From Pseudomonadota bacterium (GTDB lineage Bacteria > Pseudomonadota > Gammaproteobacteria > Steroidobacterales > Steroidobacteraceae): a stretch of DNA of 6,193 bases. The position numbers were made by a program, and so were the translations under genes. Location of the stretch: positions 1 to 6,193 of the forward strand of contig JAFEDW010000124.1 of assembly GCA_018241455.1 (NCBI GenBank), written 5' to 3'. Under the pieces are notes generated by a model. It worked only from the letters and a program-made list of their open reading frames with translations, ran no database searches and was not told the origin of the DNA. This document shows positions 1 through 5,776 of the stretch, piece by piece; position 1 is the stretch's first letter, and every line of letters begins with the position of its first letter.

Positions 1-518
1 AGCGACAGCCGGTCGAGCGCCTTGAAGCCGAACACCGTGGTCGCCACCACGACGAAGCTGCAGCCGACCGTGTAGAAGCCCATCGGCATGCCGGAGCCGG
101 GGAAGTAGTTATGCACGGTCAGGTAGCAGGTGCGTCCGAACAGTTCCGCGGTGACCGCATACCAGCCGATCAGCACCAGCGCGAGCACCGCGTTGACCAC
201 GCGGCTGCCGCGATCGCCGAATACCTGCTGCACGATCATGTAAGTGGAAAGGCGCGTGCGCGCGCCGACCACCGCGGCGGGAATCGACATCGTCGCCAGG
301 ATCACGCTGCCGACCACGGCCGCGATGACACCGCGCCGCCAGCCAAGTTCGGCCGCGATCTCGGAGCCCATGTAGAGCCCGGTGAGCGTGAAGGCGATGC
401 CGACGCAGACGATCGCGACGCGATAGCCGGCGACGGATTCCTCGAGCGGCACCGGTTGCGCGGTGTGCGCCGGCGCGACCCGCTCGATGTGGCGCAGCAG
501 ACGCGCAAACGGGCTCAT
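1..518 (-). CDS. NCS1-family nucleobase/hydantoin-type permease, N-terminal part (cut by left edge)
   Basis: Inner-membrane secondary transporter of the NCS1 family (cytosine, purines, uracil, allantoin, hydantoin, thiamine precursors). Only 172 codons are visible; a full member has about 400-500 residues and 12 membrane helices. A basic cytoplasmic N-terminus (about 1-30) precedes TM1 near residues 33-52, with a Met-Gly-Ser-Glu end like the G-rich TM1 of the family. TM2 is near 63-84. The strongest signal is GARTRLSTYMIVQQVFG (85-101), then a helix containing IGWYAV (117-122) and VFGFKALDRLS (162-172). As I recall them, these align in order with GAKTGLTTH, VGWFGV and FFGISALTVLS of E. coli CodB. 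The ATG overlaps the upstream gene's TGA (ATGA) and has no clear Shine-Dalgarno, so translation is probably coupled to the PepSY gene. Substrate cannot be read from this part. Family is confident; specificity is unknown. Confidence 0.88.
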   Translation of the reverse strand, partial: MSPFARLLRHIERVAPAHTAQPVPLEESVAGYRVAIVCVGIAFTLTGLYMGSEIAAELGWRRGVIAAVVGSVILATMSIPAAVVGARTRLSTYMIVQQVFGDRGSRVVNAVLALVLIGWYAVTAELFGRTCYLTVHNYFPGSGMPMGFYTVGCSFVVVATTVFGFKALDRLS

Positions 519-1618
519 GTGGGCTGCGGGCGCGAGCGCGCGCGGCGTGCATTCCACAGCAACAGCCCGTACACCGCGGTCAGCAGCAGGCCGAGACCCA
601 GGAACATCGCGATGAGGCGCATCGCGAGGCCGCCGAACTGCCCGGTGTGGAACGGATAGATCACCTCGGCCGTGTGGTCCACGAGCGGCAGCGCGTCGCT
701 GCGCAGGATATCGATCGCGCCGCCGCGGACCGCGACATGGACGCGCGTCGTGCCCCAGAAGCGCCGCGTTTCATCCGGCGCGCGCACCCACACGGTGTAG
801 GCGGCATCGGTGGCGCCGGGCAACACCAGCGCCGACAGGCGGCTGCCGGGAATGCGCGCCAGCGCGAGCTCGATCGCGCGCGCCGGCGTGATGTCCGCGG
901 CCGGGGAAGCACCCGCGGGCACCGACGCAGGCGCGTCGGCCGAAGTGTTGGCCATGGCGGCCGGGGCGGCGGCGACAGGCCCGGGCCGGATCGACTCCCA
1001 GCCTTCGGTCACCGCGAGCAGCGCGCCGGTCGTGGCCAGCGCGAGCGCGGGAATCGCGAACCAGGCGCCGAACATGCGATGGGTCTGGAAGCGGCGCGCC
1101 GGCAGCGCCTTCACCGGTTGCCACAACAGCACCTGGCGCAGGCGCGCGCGGCCACGCAGCGCGAGCTGCACGCCGAGCGCGAGGCTCAGCACCAGGAACA
1201 CGCCCGAGACCGCGACCAGCATCTGGCCGGCGGTGCCGATCAGTATCGTCTTGTGCAGGTCGGAGACGGTCCGCATCAGGCCCTCGTGCGTCCATCGGGC
1301 ATCGGTGCGCTCGTCGTACAGCGTCCCGCCGGCGGAGTCGATGCGCCGCATCCGGAACTGGCCGACGCGGTTGCTGTAGAACACCTTCGCCTGGCTCGCC
1401 ACCGTGCCCGCCGACCACATCGAGGCCACGGTCGCGCCCTCGGCCCGCAGCGCCTCGAGGCTGCGCTCCAGCACCTGCGCGCGCGGCGGCGCATCGACGT
1501 CGCGATACTGCAGGCCATCGAGCCACCACGCCAGTTCGATACCCACGCCCGAGGCCGCCTGCACCAGCCAGAAGAACGCGAGGCCGAGACCCAGCCGCCG
1601 ATGCCACTTCTTCAGCAT
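515..1618 (-). CDS. PepSY-associated TM protein, FoxB/PiuB-like putative siderophore reductase
   Basis: 367-residue inner-membrane protein. TM1 is at about 9-30 directly after MLKKWHRRLG. A periplasmic PepSY-like part spans about 45-115, TM2 is at about 124-153, TM3 at about 182-203, and a second periplasmic part at about 243-320. TM4 is at about 328-355, followed by an Arg-rich cytoplasmic tail. Histidines sit at the membrane borders: His6, His122 (DLHKTILIG), His180 (THRMFGAW) and His324 (YPFHTGQFGG). FoxB of Pseudomonas, from this family, is a haem-binding siderophore reductase; these histidines are candidate haem ligands, which is inference. An Ala/Pro-rich linker (about 212-245) separates TM3 from the second periplasmic part. 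The frame stays open further upstream, but that extension overlaps the FMN-protein gene and lacks family features, so the ATG at 1618 was chosen. The gene overlaps its upstream neighbour by 7 bases and the permease by 4. Confidence 0.88.
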   Translation of the reverse strand: MLKKWHRRLGLGLAFFWLVQAASGVGIELAWWLDGLQYRDVDAPPRAQVLERSLEALRAEGATVASMWSAGTVASQAKVFYSNRVGQFRMRRIDSAGGTLYDERTDARWTHEGLMRTVSDLHKTILIGTAGQMLVAVSGVFLVLSLALGVQLALRGRARLRQVLLWQPVKALPARRFQTHRMFGAWFAIPALALATTGALLAVTEGWESIRPGPVAAAPAAMANTSADAPASVPAGASPAADITPARAIELALARIPGSRLSALVLPGATDAAYTVWVRAPDETRRFWGTTRVHVAVRGGAIDILRSDALPLVDHTAEVIYPFHTGQFGGLAMRLIAMFLGLGLLLTAVYGLLLWNARRARSRPQPT

Positions 1619-2226
1619 CGCGTGGCGTTGAAGTCGCGCATCCATGCGACCAGCAGCGGGTCTTCCAGATGCCCGACGATTTCGTCGAAGGTCGAACGGC
1701 GCTCGTCCTGGCCGAGCTTGAACGTGGCGCGCCTCGCATGGATGTGCGCGCGGAACGCGATGATGCGCTGGGCCATCTTCTCGTAGCGCTCGCCCAGCCG
1801 ATCCAGCGTCCACGGTTGGAGCTGGTCGCGTTCCATCCGCGCGACGAGCCGCTCGAGCGCGGAACGCGCTTCGGCCGGGCGGAACTCGATGCTCACCTCG
1901 AAGCGGGCCACTGCGTAGTTCCAGGTCGGCGCCCATTGCGCCTGCGTGGTGGCAGCGGGCGAGACGTAGCCGTGCGGCCCGGACAACAGGATCAGCGCGC
2001 GCGCATCGTGGCGCAATTCCTGCACCTGCGGATTGTGCGCGCTGAAGTGACCGGTGAACGCGACGAGCTGTCCTGCCTCGTCGAGGTCGGGCAGCAACGG
2101 GAGCGGCGTCGCGGAAGCGCCGGGCGCCGCGGCCGACACCACCCAGGCGAGCGGGTGCTCGTCCACCAGCCGCAGGAAGTCGGCATCATCACGGGGAGCG
2201 AAGTGCTGCGTATTCGGCTGATACAT
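1612..2226 (-). CDS. PaiB-like FMN-binding protein (annotated family: FMN-binding negative transcriptional regulator)
   Basis: 204-residue soluble protein with no signal peptide or membrane segment, so cytosolic. It has the order of PaiB-family landmarks: MYQP at the start, EHPLAWVVS (23-31), TPLPLLPD (40-47), GHFSAHNPQ (59-67), GPHGYVSP (83-90), APTWNYA (99-105) and FKLGQDER (169-176). These belong to the split beta-barrel FMN-binding fold. The 'negative transcriptional regulator' label comes from Bacillus PaiB; no DNA-binding motif is visible here. The tight link to a PepSY membrane reductase makes a flavin redox role as plausible as regulation, but that is inference. The start lies 50 bases after the esterase stop, with only a weak GTGAG-like ribosome site ending 9 bases before the ATG. 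The 3' end overlaps the PepSY gene by 7 bases. Length is normal for the family (about 200-210). Confidence 0.9.
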   Translation of the reverse strand: MYQPNTQHFAPRDDADFLRLVDEHPLAWVVSAAAPGASATPLPLLPDLDEAGQLVAFTGHFSAHNPQVQELRHDARALILLSGPHGYVSPAATTQAQWAPTWNYAVARFEVSIEFRPAEARSALERLVARMERDQLQPWTLDRLGERYEKMAQRIIAFRAHIHARRATFKLGQDERRSTFDEIVGHLEDPLLVAWMRDFNATRC

Positions 2227-2276
2227 CGTTCATGGCTCACGGCGAACGTCGATCCCGGCAAACATAGCGCATCGAT
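2227..2276 (-). other. 50-base intercistronic gap between esterase and FMN-binding gene
   Basis: No terminator-like hairpin with a U-run and no AT-rich promoter is visible. Read on the minus strand, CGTTC and GAACG arms flank a 12-base loop just before the FMN-protein ATG, and the loop contains the GTGAG that would be its ribosome site. The arms are only 5 bp, so this may be chance. The gap is compatible with one continuous transcript. Confidence 0.5.
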
Positions 2277-3443
2277 TCAATGCGTGACCATCCCGAGCAG
2301 CCGGACGAACTCCAGTGCCGTCTCGCGGGCGGCCCGGTCAGCCTCGCGCGTGACGGCGGACTGCTGCATGAAGCCATGCGGCAGCGTGCTGTATTCGAGG
2401 TAGATCGTCGGCACGCCTGCCTGCTTCAGCGCCTGCGCATAGGCCCGATCGGAATCGCGCAGCGGATCGAAGCCCGCCGCGGCGACGAGCGTTGGCGGCA
2501 TGCGCGCGATGTCGTGCGCGAACAGCGGCGAGATCTCCGGCTGCGACAGGTCCTGGCCCGGGAACACGCGCCGCAGCACGTACTCGGTGAACGGCACGTC
2601 GAGACCGAATCCGCCCCAGAACAGCCGGGCGGAAACGTAATCGACGCGCATCGCCGGCACGGGCCGATTGTCCAGCGCCGCGTAGTAAAGGAGCTGGCAG
2701 GCGGGACTGGGCTTGCCCGCCCGCAGCGTGCGCGTGCTCACCGCGACCGAGAGGTTGCCGCCGGCGCTGTCGCCGCCGACACAGCTGCGCGACTGATCAC
2801 CGCCGAGCCGAGCCGCGTTCGCCACCGCCCAGCCGAACACGTCTTCCGCATCGTCCCAGGCGGCCGGATACGGATGCTCGGGCGCGAGCCGGTATTCCAC
2901 CGAGACGATGATCACTTTCGCTTCCGCCGCGAGGCGCCGGCTGGAGCGATCCACTGCGGCGATGTTGCCGAACAGCCAGCCGCCGCCGTGGTAATAGACC
3001 AGGATCGGCAGTTTTCCGCGCACCTTCGGATGGTAGATGCGCACCGGGATCGGCTGGCCGCCGCGCGAGCGCACCTGCTCATCGCGCACCGAAGCCAGCG
3101 CGGGGCCGGGCTTCGTGCGCCGGATCCACTCCTGGTTGGCTTCCTTGCGGATCGCAGCGGCGCTGGCCGGCACGTTGAACGGGTCTTCGTCCGGCTTGGC
3201 GTTCTCCGGTTCGTTGGCCTGCTGCAGGATGTATTGCATCCGCAGGTCCAGCGTCTGGCCGTCGAGCGTGATGCGCTTGCCGCCGACCTGCTGGAGCACC
3301 CAACTATCGGGCCTGGTGGCGAGCTCGGCGATCACGCGGTCTTTCGCGTCGGCTGCCGGCTGCGCCGGCGCTGCTCCGGCCGACGCAGACGCGCCGGCCA
3401 GCAGCACCAGCGTGGCCAGGAGCGGGGACTGCGCGCCGCTCAT
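2277..3443 (-). CDS. Exported HSL-type (family IV) alpha/beta-hydrolase esterase
   Basis: 388-residue carboxylesterase of the hormone-sensitive-lipase family. Motifs are complete: oxyanion-hole HGGGW (152-156), YRLAPEHPYPA (184-194), nucleophile elbow GGDSAGG with Ser226, acid DPLRD with Asp326, and LPHGF with His356. Residues about 60-135 form the usual N-terminal cap region, ending in PIPVRIYHP. The first 25-30 residues are hydrophobic and Ala-rich (LLATLVLLAGASASAGAA), resembling a signal peptide, so the enzyme is probably periplasmic. The n-region has no Lys or Arg, which is unusual. The ATG at 3443 is the only sensible start, because upstream in-frame codons code for no start or typical sequence. 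The substrate is unknown; a small acyl ester, perhaps an ester in the imported ligand, is inference from the neighbouring receptor. Known siderophore esterases such as Fes and IroE belong to other hydrolase families. The gap to the receptor stop is 47 bases. Confidence 0.92.
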   Translation of the reverse strand: MSGAQSPLLATLVLLAGASASAGAAPAQPAADAKDRVIAELATRPDSWVLQQVGGKRITLDGQTLDLRMQYILQQANEPENAKPDEDPFNVPASAAAIRKEANQEWIRRTKPGPALASVRDEQVRSRGGQPIPVRIYHPKVRGKLPILVYYHGGGWLFGNIAAVDRSSRRLAAEAKVIIVSVEYRLAPEHPYPAAWDDAEDVFGWAVANAARLGGDQSRSCVGGDSAGGNLSVAVSTRTLRAGKPSPACQLLYYAALDNRPVPAMRVDYVSARLFWGGFGLDVPFTEYVLRRVFPGQDLSQPEISPLFAHDIARMPPTLVAAAGFDPLRDSDRAYAQALKQAGVPTIYLEYSTLPHGFMQQSAVTREADRAARETALEFVRLLGMVTH

Positions 3444-3487
3444 CGCGGGAACCCCGGGCGACCGCGAACCGCCCGGGGCAGGTTCAT
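3440..3487 (-). CDS. Possible 15-codon coupling ORF before the esterase
   Basis: A short frame opens with ATG three bases after the receptor's TAG (TAGGCCATG), reads MNLPRAVRGRPGFPR, and ends in a TGA that overlaps the esterase ATG (ATGA). It has no clear Shine-Dalgarno of its own and would depend on ribosomes reinitiating after the receptor. It runs straight through the hairpin at 3452-3478. It could be a coupling or leader peptide, a chance frame, or the true N-terminus of the esterase split by a frame error. Coding status is uncertain. Confidence 0.25.
   Translation of the reverse strand: MNLPRAVRGRPGFPR
3452..3478 (-). promoter_or_regulatory. Perfect 9-bp GC-only intercistronic hairpin covering the esterase ribosome site
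   Basis: On the minus strand CCCCGGGCG (3478-3470) and CGCCCGGGG (3460-3452) are perfectly complementary, separated by a 9-base loop. G-U pairs could extend the stem at both ends. The 3' arm ends in GGGG, 8 bases before the esterase ATG, which is the only Shine-Dalgarno-like sequence there. The folded RNA would therefore hide the ribosome site. No U-run follows, so it is not an intrinsic terminator. It may lower esterase translation relative to the receptor, or stabilise the receptor mRNA 3' end. The structure is directly seen; the role is inferred. Confidence 0.6.
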
Positions 3488-3490
3488 GGC

Positions 3491-5578
3491 CTAGAAATGA
3501 CGCGTCGCCATCGCGATGACCGTACGGGCATCGCCGTTCGTGCAGGCACCGTATTGATCGCAGGTTGCCCAGTAGAACTTGTTGAACAGGTTCACTGCGT
3601 TGACCTGGAACGACCACTGCTTGACGTCGAGCGCAGCCATCGCATCGACGAGCGTGAACGAGGGCGTGACGACCTGGAAGTAGGATGCGTCGCCGGAAAT
3701 CTGACTGCTGATGTAGCGCACGCCGCCGCCGAAGCGCAATACCTTATCCCCACCCAGGTGCACGCTCTTGTCGGCGAACACCGAGGCGGTGTCCTGCGGC
3801 GAGTTGTCTGCCTGCCGATTCTGGCCGGCAACCCGGAACGAGTTGTGCGACAACGCAACGCTCAGCGACAGATCGTGCGCGACCACGTAATTGCCCTGCA
3901 GCTCGTAGCCGTAGGATTTCGCACTGCCACCCTGGATCGAATCGAGCGGATTGTCGGGGTTCACGCCCAGACGGTTCTTCTCGAGGATGTCGTAGTAGGT
4001 CAACCGCAGCATCGCGCCGTTCACCGGCTGCCACTTGATGCCGCCTTCGTATTGCCGGGCAGTCACCGGCCGGAAGCGCGAACCGAACTGGCTCAGGCCC
4101 GAGATCGGCTGGAAGTTCTCCGAGTAGCTGAGGTAGGGCGCCAGCGACTTGGTGACGTCGACATTCACCGCGGCGTGATAGGTGGTGGCATTGTCGATCT
4201 CGGTCTCCGAGCCGGTGAACGCGGAACTGACGCGATCGTGGCGGGCGCCGAGCACCAGCGAACCCCGGTCGAAGAAGCGCATCTGGTCCTGCACGTAGAT
4301 GCCGGTGGTGTTCAGGTTCTGGTCCGATTGCGGCGTGAACACGATGGTCGAATAGTCCACGGTTCCGTAGACCGGATGGTAGATGTTGAGCGGCGTAACG
4401 TTCTGGTAGGCCTGCGAACCATCGAAGTGGAAGTGCGTGTAGTCCAGGCCCGCGAGCACCTGGTGCTTGACCGGCCCGGTCCCGAACTTGAACTCGAGGT
4501 TGTTGTCCGCGTCCAGGCTGCTGTAGTGCGCATCGAGCGCGAACACCGCGCGCGGAATGGTGGTGCGCTCGGGATCGAGGAACGGATCGTTCGGCGTCGG
4601 ACCCTGCCAGTAGTAGCCGTAAATCTCGTGCTGGATCGTATTGTCGCCTTCGACGCGCGTCGCGCTGTGCCACTTGAACGAGTCGCTGAACTGATGGTTG
4701 ATCAGCAGCGTCAGCCACTTGTCCTTCTTGGTGCCGTGGTTGTAGTCCGGCTCGCCCAGCATCGTGGTGCGATCCATCTGCAGCCCCGGCGGCGCATTCA
4801 GCGTGGCGGCCAGCGGCAGGTAGCCGACCGGACCGGTCTTGTCGTACTGGTAGAGCGCGATTGCCGTCAACTCGGTCTTGTCGCTCGGCCTCCAGGTGAT
4901 CGAGGGCTGGATGACCTGGCGGTCATCGGGCTGGTACTGCATCAGCATGCCGGCATCGCGATACAGGCCCACCACGCGCACGGCCACGGTGCTGTTGATC
5001 TCGGCGTTGTAGTCGAACTGGAGCTGCTTGCGGTCGTACGTGCCGAAGCTCGCCGCCACTTCGCTGCTGTTGCCGAAGAACGGCCGCTTGCTCTGCATGT
5101 TCACCAGGCCGCCGGAGCTGCCTGAACCGTAGAGGTTGGCCGAGGGCCCGAGCAGCACGTCGACGCGCTGCAGCCCATAGATCTCGGTGCGCGGCAGGAA
5201 TACGAAGCCGAACTCGCGTTTGAGGCCGTCGAGATAGTTGACCGCCCAGAAGCCGCGCGTCTGGTTGAAATCGCCGCGCGTGTCGTCGGGAATGTTTACG
5301 AGTCCGGCGGTGTACTTCAGCGCGCCCAGCAGCGTGGTCGCACCCTGGTCGACGATCTGCTGCGCAGTCACGATGCTGATCGACTGCGGAATCTCCAGCA
5401 GCGGCGTGTCGGTCTTGGTGGCCGTGACCGCGTGGGCGGTAATGACGATTTCATCGAGATCGCCGGAGCTGGCGGCGGTCGCGTTCTGCGCGAGGGCCGT
5501 GGCCGCCGACAGCGACATGCCGGCGATGGCGCCGCCGATCGCGATGCGTCCGGCCTTGGCTTGGAAACTTCTCTTCAT
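3491..5578 (-). CDS. TonB-dependent siderophore-type outer-membrane receptor
   Basis: 695-residue 22-strand-barrel receptor that would import a ferric chelate using TonB/ExbB/ExbD energy. The signal peptide is residues 1-30 (KR near the start, cleavage after ATALA). A TonB-box-like DEIVITA lies at 42-48. The plug spans about 58-165: IPQSISIVTAQQIVDQGATT (64-82 region), LDGLKRE (116-122), then VDVLLGPSANLYGSGSSGGLVN (139-160), typical of siderophore receptors. The barrel ends in Phe after RTVIAMATRHF. Near the end AVNLFNKFYWATC and Cys679 give the Cys673/Cys679 pair and RTV block typical of FhuA/FoxA-like receptors. There is no N-terminal signalling (STN) domain, so it is not a FecA-type transducer. 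It is first in the apparent operon, after a 198-base leader, and has an AGGGGG ribosome site. The actual ligand cannot be told from sequence. Confidence 0.95.
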   Translation of the reverse strand: MKRSFQAKAGRIAIGGAIAGMSLSAATALAQNATAASSGDLDEIVITAHAVTATKTDTPLLEIPQSISIVTAQQIVDQGATTLLGALKYTAGLVNIPDDTRGDFNQTRGFWAVNYLDGLKREFGFVFLPRTEIYGLQRVDVLLGPSANLYGSGSSGGLVNMQSKRPFFGNSSEVAASFGTYDRKQLQFDYNAEINSTVAVRVVGLYRDAGMLMQYQPDDRQVIQPSITWRPSDKTELTAIALYQYDKTGPVGYLPLAATLNAPPGLQMDRTTMLGEPDYNHGTKKDKWLTLLINHQFSDSFKWHSATRVEGDNTIQHEIYGYYWQGPTPNDPFLDPERTTIPRAVFALDAHYSSLDADNNLEFKFGTGPVKHQVLAGLDYTHFHFDGSQAYQNVTPLNIYHPVYGTVDYSTIVFTPQSDQNLNTTGIYVQDQMRFFDRGSLVLGARHDRVSSAFTGSETEIDNATTYHAAVNVDVTKSLAPYLSYSENFQPISGLSQFGSRFRPVTARQYEGGIKWQPVNGAMLRLTYYDILEKNRLGVNPDNPLDSIQGGSAKSYGYELQGNYVVAHDLSLSVALSHNSFRVAGQNRQADNSPQDTASVFADKSVHLGGDKVLRFGGGVRYISSQISGDASYFQVVTPSFTLVDAMAALDVKQWSFQVNAVNLFNKFYWATCDQYGACTNGDARTVIAMATRHF

Positions 5579-5776
5579 GGCTTAGCAACCCCCTGTTTGA
5601 GGCACCCGATGCACGCCTGGCGGGCGGCGACCTGTGGTCTGGAGTGAACCAAATCCCCATCGCCGTCGCCACGGCTTCGGCGGGTAATGAACAGCGTGCT
5701 TTGGGTAGGGCGATCGAATGAGTGGCAGGCCCGCGGCACGGCCATCAGTATCAGCAGCGCGTATGCCGAGAGAAAG
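5579..5776 (-). promoter_or_regulatory. 198-base leader/promoter region of the receptor operon
   Basis: The non-coding gap between the CoA-transferase stop and the receptor start is the only gap large enough for an operon promoter. I see no convincing sigma-70 pair; GATACT (minus strand, near 5750) is a poor -10 candidate without a good -35. No AT-rich 19-bp Fur-box palindrome is visible, and no TPP or cobalamin riboswitch signature. Two small symmetric elements are present: GACC-TGT-GGTC (5629-5639) and GCCGT-CGCC-ACGGC (5662-5675). Either could be an operator or hairpin, but both are short enough to be chance. The promoter role rests on position. Confidence 0.4.
5589..5594 (-). promoter_or_regulatory. 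Ribosome binding site of the receptor gene
   Basis: On the minus strand AGGGGG lies 10 bases before the ATG at 5578. It is the clearest Shine-Dalgarno in the window and supports that start, together with the well-formed signal peptide that begins there. Confidence 0.6.

Noticed and set aside
109..552. 147-codon minus-strand frame at the left end
   Set aside because: Arg/His/Ala-rich shadow of the NCS1 permease frame, which instead gives clear transmembrane helices and CodB-like motifs.
647..1786. Plus-strand open frame (379 codons) opposite the PepSY and FMN-protein genes
   Set aside because: Composition is Arg/Ala/His-rich and low in hydrophobic structure, it has no motif, and it spans two real genes on the other strand.
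1619..1936. 106-codon N-terminal extension of the PepSY frame
   Set aside because: It overlaps the conserved C-terminal half of the FMN-binding protein in another frame, is Arg/Ala/Pro-rich, and precedes a natural start (MLKKWHRRLG).
2280..3494. Plus-strand open frame (404 codons) opposite the esterase gene
   Set aside because: It mirrors an esterase with a complete catalytic triad, and the product is Arg-rich without recognisable motifs.
3497..5125. Long plus-strand open frame (542 codons) opposite the receptor gene
   Set aside because: It lies wholly antisense to a well-supported receptor. The product is rich in Arg, Val and His with no domain or signal, as expected from the mirror frame of GC-rich coding sequence.
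5662..5675. GCCGT-CGCC-ACGGC hairpin as a terminator for the CoA-transferase
   Set aside because: The stem is only 5 bp with no U-run on either strand, so it is not a credible intrinsic terminator.
5579..5776. TPP or cobalamin riboswitch in the receptor leader
   Set aside because: Considered because of the NCS1 permease and the receptor, but the conserved boxes of either class are not present in order.
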